A stretch of 64,000 nt of DNA, taken from assembly GCA_964350895.1 (NCBI GenBank), contig CAYGMG010000003.1, positions 4,472 through 68,471 of the forward strand, written 5' to 3'. Below the pieces are notes generated by a model. The model was given only the letters and a program-made list of their open reading frames with translations. It was not told where the DNA came from and did not search any database. The DNA comes from Pseudomarimonas sp964350895. Its GTDB lineage: Bacteria; Pseudomonadota; Gammaproteobacteria; Xanthomonadales; Xanthomonadaceae. Of the stretch, positions 26,676 through 35,057 are shown piece after piece (the first letter of the stretch is position 1; each line of letters starts with the position of its first letter). The position numbers and the translations under genes are program-made.

Positions 26676-28087
26676 ACGCTGCCGCCTTCGATCCGGCCCG
26701 CCGCCAGCACGCCCTCGCCAGGCGACTCGCGGCCACCCGCTGTGCGCTGGCCGACGACCGCGGAGCGATCCGCGAAGGCATCCTGCGCCGGGTGGTGGGC
26801 CTGACGCTGGAGGCCAGCGGCTGTCGACTGCCGCTGGGCGCGCCAGCGCGGGTGGAAACTGCAAACGAGCGCTGGATCGATGCCGAGGTGGTCGGCTTCG
26901 CCGGCGAACGCACCTTCCTGATGCCCGGCTCGGAACTGCAGGGCGTGTTGCCCGAGGCCAGGGTGATTCCCCGCCGCGGCGGCAGCGAAGTCGCGGTCGG
27001 CCGCGCGTTGCTGGGCCGTGTGATCGACAGCAATGGCAACCCGCTCGACAGCCTGGGCCCGGTTCGCGCCGAGGCCCGGATCGCGCTGAACGGCGTGCCC
27101 ATCAACCCGCTGCAGCGGGAACCGATCCGCACCCCGCTGGATGTCGGCGTGCGGGTCATCAATGCGGCCTTGCCGATCGGGCGTGGCCAGCGCGTCGGCC
27201 TGATGGCAGGTTCGGGCGTTGGCAAGTCCACCCTGCTCGGCATGATGACCCGCTACACCGGTGCCGATGTCGTCGTGGTCGGACTGATCGGCGAGCGTGG
27301 CCGCGAGGTGCGCGAGTTCATCGAGACCACCCTGGGTCCGGACGGCCTCAAGCGCGCAGTGATCATCGCCACCCCGGCCGACCGGCCGCCGCTGGCGCGG
27401 GTGCACGCCGCACACCGGGCCACGGCGATTGCCGAGTGGTTCCGCGACCAGGGCCTCAACGTGTTGCTGCTGATGGATTCGCTCACCCGCTATGCGCATG
27501 CGCTGCGCGAGATCGGCTTGTCGGTCGGCGAGCCACCCACCACCCGCGGCTATCCGCCTTCGGTGTTCGCCAAGCTGCCGGCTCTGGTCGAGCGCGCCGG
27601 CAATGGCAGCGGCCGGGGCGGATCGATCACCGCGTTCTACACAGTACTCACCGAGGGTGATGACCTGCAGGATCCGGTTGCCGACACCGCCCGTGCCATC
27701 CTCGACGGGCACATCGTGCTGTCGCGACGGATTGCTGACGCCGGTGTCTATCCGGCGGTCGACATCGAAAGCTCAGTCAGCCGCGTGGCGCCCGAGATCA
27801 CCGACCCTGCCTGGCGCGAGCGGATCCGCCGGCTGCGGCAGATGGTCTCGGCCTACAGCAGTCATCGCGACCTGATCTCGATCGGCGCCTACCAGCGCGG
27901 CAGCGATCCGCGCGTCGATCAGGCGATCGAGCGTTGGCCGCAGATCAACGCTTTCGTATCCCAGGATGTCAGCGAGCCCGCGCCGCTGGAGGCCAGCCTG
28001 AAAGCGCTGGAATCGATTACCGCCGAGCGGCCCGATCCGAAGGTCGATACCAGGCCCGCCGACAACCGCAAGGAGGCCAGCGCATGA
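26672..28087 (+). CDS. fliI: Flagellum-specific ATPase FliI
   Basis: FliI powers substrate loading at the export gate and resembles the F1 beta subunit. The 471-residue protein has a P-loop GSGVGKST near residues 180-187. It also has GLIGERGREVREF, LLLMDSLTRYAHALREIGLS and GGSITAFYTVLTEGDD, all diagnostic. The N terminus is a little long, with a basic stretch before the beta-barrel. It is coupled to fliH and fliJ by ATGA overlaps. Confidence 0.97.
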   Translation: MNAAAFDPARRQHALARRLAATRCALADDRGAIREGILRRVVGLTLEASGCRLPLGAPARVETANERWIDAEVVGFAGERTFLMPGSELQGVLPEARVIPRRGGSEVAVGRALLGRVIDSNGNPLDSLGPVRAEARIALNGVPINPLQREPIRTPLDVGVRVINAALPIGRGQRVGLMAGSGVGKSTLLGMMTRYTGADVVVVGLIGERGREVREFIETTLGPDGLKRAVIIATPADRPPLARVHAAHRATAIAEWFRDQGLNVLLLMDSLTRYAHALREIGLSVGEPPTTRGYPPSVFAKLPALVERAGNGSGRGGSITAFYTVLTEGDDLQDPVADTARAILDGHIVLSRRIADAGVYPAVDIESSVSRVAPEITDPAWRERIRRLRQMVSAYSSHRDLISIGAYQRGSDPRVDQAIERWPQINAFVSQDVSEPAPLEASLKALESITAERPDPKVDTRPADNRKEASA

Positions 28088-28533
28088 ACAACAAGATTCG
28101 CCGCATCGACCCGCTGATCCGGCGGGCCGATGAACGTCGCGACGCCGTGGCCAGGGAGTTTGCCAAGCGCAGCCAGGCCGTCGCCCAGCAGGAGCAACGC
28201 CTGGGAGACCTGTTGCGCTTTTCCGAGGAGTACGCCGGCTGGCCCGAGGGCAGTACCTTCAGCCCGGCGCAGCTGGCCAACCGGGAAGCATTTCGCAGCA
28301 AGCTGGGGCAGGCAGTCCAGCTGCAGCGCGGACAGGTCGACCAGGTGCGCTCACACGCCGAGCTTGAGCGCGCGCGGCTTGGTGTCGCCGCGCGCGAATC
28401 GCAGGTCTACCACAAGCTCGCCGCCCGCTATCGCAGCGAGCAGCAGGTGGACGAGGCGCGTCGCGAACAGAAATCCCTGGACGAGCATGCGCTGCGCCGG
28501 CACCCCGGCAGCCGCGACGAGGAATCCCGCTGA
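28084..28533 (+). CDS. fliJ: Flagellar export coiled-coil protein FliJ
   Basis: FliJ is the central stalk of the export ATPase. The 149-residue product is charged and almost all helix, with segments such as AKRSQAVAQQEQRLGDLLRF and LERARLGVAARESQVYHKLA. The ATG at 28084 overlaps the fliI stop by four bases, which fixes the start. Sequence similarity in this family is low, so the call rests on size, coiled-coil form and position. Confidence 0.9.
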   Translation: MNNKIRRIDPLIRRADERRDAVAREFAKRSQAVAQQEQRLGDLLRFSEEYAGWPEGSTFSPAQLANREAFRSKLGQAVQLQRGQVDQVRSHAELERARLGVAARESQVYHKLAARYRSEQQVDEARREQKSLDEHALRRHPGSRDEESR

Positions 28534-29783
28534 TGAACACCGCACCGACCCCGGCTTCGACGCCCTCGACCAGTGGCAACAACGCCACCGGACAGACCAG
28601 CGCAGGCCCTCCCGCTGACGCCTTTGCCTTGCTCTTCGGCAGCGTGCAGGGGGCGCCCTTGCTGGTTCCCAGCGCGCCGATCAGCGAGCAGCTCGCCAGC
28701 GATGATCCGCCTGCCGTCGGCGCGGACCTTTCCGGCTGGCTGCAGCAGTTGCCGCTTTCGCCCTTGGTGCTGTCGACTGGCGACAGCGCACGCGATGCGG
28801 GCGCGCAGCCGGCCTCGCTGCTGAGCGCCACGGCGGCGACGGCCATCGCGCCTGATAGCGGTCCGGGCAGCGCGCCGACATGGAGCGCGGCGGATCTGGT
28901 CCCGCTCTCCGCCGCTCCGCCGAGCCAGCCGGTCGACGCAGCGCAGCTGCTGGCCAGCCGTGCGCCGCCCGGATCCACCTCGATGCTGCCGAACGCAGGC
29001 GCGAATGTGCCGACCGCAGCCTCGCTCTCTGCTGCCATCAGCGCCGCGGCCAAGGCCGGCCCTGCCGATGGCTTGGCCGGCAAGGCCCCTGGCACGCCCG
29101 GCGACACGCCGCGCGCAGCGCCGACCGCAAGCCCACAGATTCAATCTGCCTTGATCACCCTCGCCAGCGCGCAGCACCAGGGGCCGCAGGAAGGTCTGCA
29201 GGCAGCCGTGCGGCCCGGCGAAGCGGTGGCCACCGCGCTGCTGCAGCGTACCGAACTGCGCGGCAGCGCCGTGGATTCCAGCGCGGCCGCGCATGCCGCC
29301 AGCAGCACGGCGAGCCCACCTGCCCAGGCCCTCGCCGTGGCCCTGCCACCCGGCTCTGCGCCGCGGATCGACCAGGCCTTCGCCGAGGGCATGGCAATCC
29401 GCCTGCAGTGGATGTCGCAGCAGCAGGTGGGACGGGTCGAGATCCAGCTGCACCCCGAAGACCTCGGCAGCATCGACGTGCAGATCGAGTTCGAAGGCAA
29501 GGCGATTCGCGCCGAATTCCAGTCGCCCGTGGCCGATGTTCGGCATCTGCTCGAATCCACTCTGCCGCGGCTGCGCGAACTGCTCGAAGCCCACGGCCTG
29601 CAGCTACGCCATGCCGATGTCGGTAGCGGTCAAGGCCAGGGCCAGCCGGGCTCGCAGCGTCAGGAGGGTAGCGCCTCACTGCCCGGCTCGCGCGGCGCCG
29701 TGCGCGAGGAAGTCTCGGGCGAGCAGCGCAATGCATTGCCGCGCGGCGCGCAGCACGGCGGTCAGCTTTCCGAGTACGCCTAG
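28533..29783 (+). CDS. fliK: Flagellar hook-length control protein FliK
   Basis: FliK is the ruler that measures the hook and switches export to filament proteins. The 416-residue protein has a long disordered Ala/Pro/Ser-rich N-terminal part. A C-terminal FliK domain follows, with QVGRVEIQLHPEDLGSIDVQ and ESTLPRLRELLEAHGLQL. The tail is Gln/Gly-rich. It starts on the last base of fliJ and ends the fliE operon. An 89-base gap with a 7-bp inverted repeat precedes fliL. Confidence 0.93.
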   Translation: MNTAPTPASTPSTSGNNATGQTSAGPPADAFALLFGSVQGAPLLVPSAPISEQLASDDPPAVGADLSGWLQQLPLSPLVLSTGDSARDAGAQPASLLSATAATAIAPDSGPGSAPTWSAADLVPLSAAPPSQPVDAAQLLASRAPPGSTSMLPNAGANVPTAASLSAAISAAAKAGPADGLAGKAPGTPGDTPRAAPTASPQIQSALITLASAQHQGPQEGLQAAVRPGEAVATALLQRTELRGSAVDSSAAAHAASSTASPPAQALAVALPPGSAPRIDQAFAEGMAIRLQWMSQQQVGRVEIQLHPEDLGSIDVQIEFEGKAIRAEFQSPVADVRHLLESTLPRLRELLEAHGLQLRHADVGSGQGQGQPGSQRQEGSASLPGSRGAVREEVSGEQRNALPRGAQHGGQLSEYA

Positions 29784-29872
29784 GCGATCGGCGGAATCCT
29801 CCCACCCGGCTCGGCTAATATGGCCGCCGAGCTTCCCGGAACATCGACTTCAGGCAACAGGAGTTTTCGCGC

Positions 29873-30379
29873 ATGGCGGGCAAGGCAGCGACAAAGGAAA
29901 AAGCGGCAGGTGGCGGCAAGAAGTGGCTGATCCCGCTGATCATCGGCGTGGTGGTGGCCGCCGGCGCCGGCGCCGGCGTCGCGTTCTTCCTCGGTGGCAA
30001 GGCCGAGGCGCCCGAGGCCGGCTCGGAAGTGCCCGCCGAAGCGGCTGCAGCGAATACCGAGCCGCCTACCTATATCGCCCTCGACCCGCCCTTCGTGGTC
30101 AATCTGGCCGACCCCGGCGGCGACCGCTACCTTCAGGTCGAGGTCCAGCTGATGGGCCGGACCAAGGGCATCGAAGAGCGCCTTGCCACCCACATGCCGG
30201 TGATCCGCAACCGCTTGCTGCTGTTGTTCTCGCAGCAGACCGTGGATGGCGTGCGCACGCGCGAAGCCAAGGAGGCACTGCAGACCAAGGCCCTCGAAGA
30301 GGTCCAGGCCGTGCTCACCGAGGCGACCGGCTCGACGGGCATCGAAGCGCTCTACTTCACCAGCTTTGTCACCCAGTAG
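29873..30379 (+). CDS. fliL: Flagellar basal body-associated protein FliL
   Basis: FliL rings the stator and affects torque. The 168-residue protein has a Lys/Ala-rich cytoplasmic start, one membrane segment (WLIPLIIGVVVAAGAGAGVA, about 22-41) and a periplasmic FliL domain. The domain begins PPTYIALDPPFVVNLAD and includes YLQVEVQLMGR. A TAATAT about 55 bases before the ATG looks like a -10 element, but no good -35 partner is seen. fliM follows three bases on. Confidence 0.93.
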   Translation: MAGKAATKEKAAGGGKKWLIPLIIGVVVAAGAGAGVAFFLGGKAEAPEAGSEVPAEAAAANTEPPTYIALDPPFVVNLADPGGDRYLQVEVQLMGRTKGIEERLATHMPVIRNRLLLLFSQQTVDGVRTREAKEALQTKALEEVQAVLTEATGSTGIEALYFTSFVTQ

Positions 30380-30382
30380 GCC

Positions 30383-31396
30383 ATGGGCGCCGACCTGCTC
30401 TCCCAAGACGAGATCGACGCCCTCCTGCATGGCGTCGACTCCGGTGATGTGGAAACCGAGCCAGAGCCGGTAGACCCAACCGAGGTCCGCACCTACGACC
30501 TGGCCAGCCAGGAGCGCATCGTCCGCGGCCGGATGCCGACCCTGGAAATGATCAACGAGCGCTTCGTCCGGCTCTGGCGGGTTGGCCTTTTCAATCTGCT
30601 GCGGCGCTCGGCCGAGATCAGCGTGCGCGGCATCGAGCTGCACAAGTTCATGGACTACGTGCACACCCTCTACGTGCCGACCAACCTCAACCTGGTCAAG
30701 CTCAAGCCGCTGCGCGGCACCGCCCTGGTGCTGTTCGAGCCCAAGCTGGTGTTCACCGTGGTAGACAACTTCTTCGGCGGCGACGGCCGCTACCCGACCA
30801 AGATCGAGGGGCGCGAGTTCACTGCCACCGAGATGCGGGTGATCCAGCTCATGCTCAAGCAGACCTTCGAGGACCTGCAGGAGGCTTGGGCGCCGGTGCT
30901 CAAGGTCGAGTTCGAGTACCTTAACTCCGAGGTCAATCCGCACTTCGCGACCATCGTCAGTCCGCGTGAATACGTGGTCGTCAGCCGCTTCCATCTGGAG
31001 CTGGAAGGTGGCGGTGGCGAGCTGCATGTGACCCTTCCCTACTCGATGATCGAGCCGATTCGTGACCTGCTGGATGCCGGCGTCGCCAGCGACCGGGTCG
31101 AGCGCGACGAAGGCTGGGTGACCGCGATGCACGAGCAGCTGCGCGAAGCCGAGGTCGAGTTCACCTGCACGCTTGCCGAGCTGCGCTCGACCATCGGCAA
31201 GGTGGTCAAGTGGAAGACCGGCGACATCATTCCTCTGGAGATGCCCGAAGAAGTGCCGTTGTCGATCGAGAAGCAGCCGCTTTTCTACGGAGCCTTCGGG
31301 GTTTCCGACGGGCACCCCGCGGTCCGCATCGACCGCATCGTCGCGCCGGTGCGGACCATGACCGAGCTCGAACTGACCAAGGCGAAAGTCCAATGA
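30383..31396 (+). CDS. fliM: Flagellar motor switch protein FliM
   Basis: FliM forms most of the C ring and receives CheY-P. The 337-residue protein has the N-terminal CheY-binding helix LLSQDEIDALLHGV at residues 4-17. The middle domain has LLRRSAEISVRGIELHKFMD and DNFFGGDGRYPTKIEGREFT. The C-terminal SpoA-like domain has LPYSMIEPIRDLLDAG. It overlaps fliN by four bases. The CheY-binding helix matters for comparison with repeats in the ParP-like protein at 45243. Confidence 0.97.
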   Translation: MGADLLSQDEIDALLHGVDSGDVETEPEPVDPTEVRTYDLASQERIVRGRMPTLEMINERFVRLWRVGLFNLLRRSAEISVRGIELHKFMDYVHTLYVPTNLNLVKLKPLRGTALVLFEPKLVFTVVDNFFGGDGRYPTKIEGREFTATEMRVIQLMLKQTFEDLQEAWAPVLKVEFEYLNSEVNPHFATIVSPREYVVVSRFHLELEGGGGELHVTLPYSMIEPIRDLLDAGVASDRVERDEGWVTAMHEQLREAEVEFTCTLAELRSTIGKVVKWKTGDIIPLEMPEEVPLSIEKQPLFYGAFGVSDGHPAVRIDRIVAPVRTMTELELTKAKVQ

Positions 31397-31779
31397 GTGG
31401 CAAGCAAGGCGATGCCGACAAGATGAGTGACGCCGAACTGGCGATGTGGGGAGACCTTTCGGAGCAGACTGAAAAGCCTGCCACGGATGCCCCGGCCGCT
31501 GCCCGCCAGCCAGGCGCAGAGATGAACCTCGACGTGATCCTCGACATCCCGGTAACGGTGTCGCTGGAAGTCGGCCGGACACGCATGCCGATCCGCAACC
31601 TGCTGCAGCTCAACCAAGGCTCGGTAGTGGAACTGGAACGCGATGCCGGTGATCCGTTCGACGTCTATGTCAACGGCACGCTGATCGCCCATGGTGAGGT
31701 GGTGGTGGTCAACGACCGCTTCGGCATCCGCCTGACCGACGTGATCAGCCCATCTGAACGGGTCAAGCGACTCAAGTGA
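31393..31779 (+). CDS. fliN: Flagellar motor switch protein FliN
   Basis: FliN is the lower C-ring protein. The 128-residue product has an acidic N-terminal stretch and the SpoA domain with LDVILDIPVTVSLEVGRTRM, RNLLQLNQGSVVELER and PFDVYVNGTLIAHGEVVVVN. The ATG at 31393 overlaps fliM by four bases and is preferred over an in-frame upstream ATG at 31210 inside fliM. Confidence 0.96.
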   Translation: MSGKQGDADKMSDAELAMWGDLSEQTEKPATDAPAAARQPGAEMNLDVILDIPVTVSLEVGRTRMPIRNLLQLNQGSVVELERDAGDPFDVYVNGTLIAHGEVVVVNDRFGIRLTDVISPSERVKRLK

Positions 31780-32126
31780 CGCCCGTGGACGCCGCACCCG
31801 GCAGCGGTACCCTCGGCGCCCTGGGCGCCTCGCTGATCGCCCTGCTGCTGGTGGTGGCGCTGATCCTGGCGCTGGCCTGGCTGCTGCGCCGTCTGCCCGG
31901 CGGCGCGTTGCGTCCGCATCGCGATTTGCGCGTGGTCGCCCAGCTGGCGGTAGGCGTGCGCGAACGGGTGGTGGTGATCGCCGTGGGCGAGCGCCAGTAC
32001 CTGCTCGGCGTGACGGCAGAATCGGTAAACCTGCTGCAGCAGCTCGACCCTCCGCTGACCGATGCCCCGCCTGCCGATTTCCGCAGCCTGCTGCGCCGCG
32101 CCCGGCAACAGGCCGAGAATCCATGA
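31776..32126 (+). CDS. fliO: Flagellar biosynthesis protein FliO
   Basis: FliO helps assemble FliP in the export gate. The 116-residue membrane protein has one segment (LIALLLVVALILALAWLLRR, about 20-39) and a small cytoplasmic domain with LAVGVRERVVVIAVGERQYL, which is the FliO pattern. The start is GTG at 31776, overlapping fliN by four bases. A second GTG at 31785 is also possible. Confidence 0.92.
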   Translation: MTPVDAAPGSGTLGALGASLIALLLVVALILALAWLLRRLPGGALRPHRDLRVVAQLAVGVRERVVVIAVGERQYLLGVTAESVNLLQQLDPPLTDAPPADFRSLLRRARQQAENP

Positions 32127-32863
32127 TGCGTGCTCTGCTCATCCTCTGCGCGTTCGCTGGCCTGCTGCTGGCGCCTGCCGCTTTCGGCCAGGCACTGCCC
32201 GACGTGACCGTGGCCCGGGTCGGCAACCAGGACGTCAGCCTGTCGCTGCAGGTGCTCTTGGTGATGACCTTCATCACCCTGCTGCCGGCCGTCCTGCTCG
32301 GCATGACCGCATTCACCCGGATCATCATCGTACTGGCCCTGCTGCGCCAGGCATTGGGAACCGGTCAGACGCCGTCCAACCAGATCCTGCTCGGGCTGGC
32401 GCTATTCCTCACCGTGCTGGTCATGATGCCGGTCTTCGACGCCAGCTGGGAGGCCGGCATCGCGCCTTACCTTGACGGCACCCTGCCGGCGCGCGAGGCG
32501 TTCGACGCGGCGATCCAGCCGCTGCGCGCCTTCATGTTCGCCCAGGTCCGCGAGCGCGACCTGATGACCTTTGCCGGCCTCGCGGGAAGTGCCGGCTATG
32601 CCGGCCCGGAAGAAGTCCCGCTGCACGTGCTGGCCGCGTCCTTCCTGACTTCCGAGCTGCGCACCGCGTTCGAGATCGGCTTCCTGCTGTTCATCCCCTT
32701 CGTCATCATCGATCTGGTGGTCGCCAGCGTGCTGATGTCCCTGGGCATGATGATGATGTCGCCGATGCTGGTGTCGGCACCGTTCAAGATCCTGCTCTTC
32801 GTGCTGGTCGACGGCTGGATCCTGGTGGTCGGTTCGCTGGCCGGGAGCTTTGCCATCCCATGA
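32123..32863 (+). CDS. fliP: Flagellar export gate protein FliP
   Basis: FliP forms the core of the export channel with FliQ and FliR. The 246-residue precursor has a cleavable signal peptide (about residues 1-22), typical of FliP. It has LLVMTFITLLPAVLLGMTAF, TSELRTAFEIGFLLFIPF and LSLGMMMMSP-type Met-rich segments near the gate. It overlaps fliO and fliQ by four bases each. Confidence 0.97.
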   Translation: MMRALLILCAFAGLLLAPAAFGQALPDVTVARVGNQDVSLSLQVLLVMTFITLLPAVLLGMTAFTRIIIVLALLRQALGTGQTPSNQILLGLALFLTVLVMMPVFDASWEAGIAPYLDGTLPAREAFDAAIQPLRAFMFAQVRERDLMTFAGLAGSAGYAGPEEVPLHVLAASFLTSELRTAFEIGFLLFIPFVIIDLVVASVLMSLGMMMMSPMLVSAPFKILLFVLVDGWILVVGSLAGSFAIP

Positions 32864-33129
32864 CCCCGGACCAGGCCCTGACCGAATTGCGCGGCGCGCT
32901 GGAGACCGCCCTCATGGTGGGGCTGCCGATGCTGCTGACCGTGCTGGTGATCGGCGTGGCGCTGGGTATCGTGCAGGCCGCCACCCAGATCAACGAGCCG
33001 ACCATCGCCTTCGTGGCCAAGGCCGTGTCCCTGGCCTTGCTGCTGGCGGCCGCCGGCGCCTGGATGCTCGGCCGCCTCGTCGACTTCACCATCAACCTCT
33101 ACCAGCGCATCCCGCAGCTGATCAGTTAG
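32860..33129 (+). CDS. fliQ: Flagellar export gate protein FliQ
   Basis: FliQ is an 89-residue hydrophobic protein of the gate, with two membrane helices (ALMVGLPMLLTVLVIGVALG and VSLALLLAAAGAWMLGRLVD). Between them is the conserved QAATQINEPTIAFVAK loop. Its length and order between fliP and fliR are standard. Confidence 0.96.
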   Translation: MTPDQALTELRGALETALMVGLPMLLTVLVIGVALGIVQAATQINEPTIAFVAKAVSLALLLAAAGAWMLGRLVDFTINLYQRIPQLIS

Positions 33130-33130
33130 C

Positions 33131-33922
33131 GTGGACGCCACCCCGGCCGTGCTGATCGATGGCGTGTGGCTCTTCGAGTACCTCGGAGCGGTGGTATGGA
33201 CGGCGCTGCGGGTGGGCGGCTTCTTCATGGTCGCGCCGATCATCGGCACCCGGTCGTTGCCCATGCGCGCTCGGCTGCTCTTCGTCCTCGCCCTGTCGAC
33301 GGTGTTCGCGCCCCTGGCCAATCCTCCGCCATTGCTGTCGCTCGATGCGGCCTCGGTGATTGCCCTGCTGACCGAGATCGCCATCGGCGTGGCGCTGGGC
33401 TTCGTCCTTCGCGTAGCGTTCGAGGCAGCCGCGGTCGCCGGTGAGATGGTCGCCCAGGGCATGGCCCTGGCCTTCGCCCAGCTTGCCGACCCGCTGCGTG
33501 GCGGCGCCACCTCGGGCGTGATCGGGATGTGGTTCTACATCGCTTTCGCCCTGCTGTTCTTCGCCTTTGACGGGCATCTGGCGATGATCGAGCTGATCGC
33601 CCAGAGCTACCGGGCGATGCCCATTGGCGCGCCGCTCAAGGATCCGGTCCAGCTGGCTTCCGGGGCGCCGCAGTTCTTCGCCCAGGCCCTGCTCACCGGC
33701 GTCAGCATCGCCCTGCCGCTGATGATGGCCATGATGGTGGTCAATCTCGCGTTTGGCGTGCTGGGACGAGCCGCGCCGGCGCTCAACCCGATCGCGGTGG
33801 GCCTGCCGGCGGCGCTGGCCTCGGGGATGCTGCTGATGGCCTTCCTGATCGCCGAGCTCAAGGAGCCGGCCCGAAGCCTGTTCGACGCGGCGTTTGCTGC
33901 GGCGCTGGACCTGACGAGGTAG
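33131..33922 (+). CDS. fliR: Flagellar export gate protein FliR
   Basis: FliR completes the FliPQR channel and contacts FlhB. The 263-residue membrane protein has several helices and family segments GFFMVAPIIGTRSLPMRARL and VAFEAAAVAGEMVAQGMALA. Another is LNPIAVGLPAALASGMLLMA. The start is GTG at 33131, one base after the fliQ stop. Confidence 0.95.
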   Translation: MDATPAVLIDGVWLFEYLGAVVWTALRVGGFFMVAPIIGTRSLPMRARLLFVLALSTVFAPLANPPPLLSLDAASVIALLTEIAIGVALGFVLRVAFEAAAVAGEMVAQGMALAFAQLADPLRGGATSGVIGMWFYIAFALLFFAFDGHLAMIELIAQSYRAMPIGAPLKDPVQLASGAPQFFAQALLTGVSIALPLMMAMMVVNLAFGVLGRAAPALNPIAVGLPAALASGMLLMAFLIAELKEPARSLFDAAFAAALDLTR

Positions 33923-33926
33923 CGCC

Positions 33927-35054
33927 GTGGCCGAAGCCAACGACGGTCAGGAAAAGACCGAACAACCCACCGAAAAGCGCCTGCGCGACTCCCGCGAGCA
34001 GGGCCAGGTGCCGCGCTCGCGCGAGCTGGCGACCGCCCTGGTGTTCGGCTCCGGCGTGCTGGTGCTGATGTTTCTGGGCGGCGGCATCGGCACCCGGGTG
34101 GCCGCTTGGCTGGCCGCGGCGCTGGGTAGCGTTGGCACCCGAGTCGGTGACCCCCGGCTGCTGCCTGGCCAGTTCTTCGACCTGCTCGGCTCCCTGCTGC
34201 TGATCGCCCTGCCGGTGGCGATAGCCGCGCTGGTTGCCTCGCTGCTCGCGCCAAGTCTGCTGGGTGGATTCAACTGGAGCAACAAGGCCCTGGTGCCGGA
34301 CTTCAGCAAGATGGACCCGATCAAGGGCCTCAAGCGCATCTACGGCCGCGAGGGGCTTGCCGAGTTTGTCCGCTCGTTGCTCCGCGTGGCCGTGATCGGC
34401 GGCTTTGCGACCTATGCCATCGTCGGCATCGCGCCAGGCCTGCTCAGCCTGATGCACCAGCCGCTGCAGACCGCGCTCGGGCAAGGGTTCTCGATGGCCC
34501 TGCAGATCCTCATCGCGATGGCCGTCGGCCTGTTCCTGATCGCGCTCGGGGATGCCCCCTACCAGCTCTGGAGCAACCGCCAGAAGCTGCTGATGTCGCG
34601 CCAGGAGTTGCGCGACGAGATGAAGGAGTCGGAAGGCAGCCCGGAGCTCAAGGGCAAGGTCCGCCGGCTGCAGCAGGAGATGTCGCAGCGGCGAATGATG
34701 GAGGACGTTCCCAGCGCCGATGCGATCGTCGTCAACCCCACCCACTACGCGATCGCCATTCGCTACGACGCCATGCAGATGCGTGCCCCGCTGGTGGTGG
34801 CCAAGGGCGTCGATCTGGTCGCCCAGACGATCCGCAGCGTCGGCGAGCATCACCGCGTGCCGATCATCAGCAGCCCGGCGCTGGCACGCAGCTTGTATGC
34901 ACAGGTTCAGATCGGACGGGAAATCCCAGTAGACCTGTATGCAGCCGTGGCCCAAGTCCTCACCTACGTGCACCAGCTACGCCAGTGGCGACGCCATGGC
35001 GGGCGCTATCCGGAACTGCCGCCGATCACTCTCTCCGACCCACCCGAAAGGTAG
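33927..35054 (+). CDS. flhB: Flagellar export switch protein FlhB
   Basis: FlhB sits at the gate and switches export specificity after self-cleavage. The 375-residue protein begins with EKTEQPTEKRLRDSREQGQV and has four membrane helices up to about 210. It carries the cleavage motif NPTH at residues 270-273. The start is a GTG four bases after fliR. The C-terminal tail is a little extended beyond the FlhBc core. Confidence 0.97.
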   Translation: MAEANDGQEKTEQPTEKRLRDSREQGQVPRSRELATALVFGSGVLVLMFLGGGIGTRVAAWLAAALGSVGTRVGDPRLLPGQFFDLLGSLLLIALPVAIAALVASLLAPSLLGGFNWSNKALVPDFSKMDPIKGLKRIYGREGLAEFVRSLLRVAVIGGFATYAIVGIAPGLLSLMHQPLQTALGQGFSMALQILIAMAVGLFLIALGDAPYQLWSNRQKLLMSRQELRDEMKESEGSPELKGKVRRLQQEMSQRRMMEDVPSADAIVVNPTHYAIAIRYDAMQMRAPLVVAKGVDLVAQTIRSVGEHHRVPIISSPALARSLYAQVQIGREIPVDLYAAVAQVLTYVHQLRQWRRHGGRYPELPPITLSDPPER

Positions 35055-35057
35055 GCC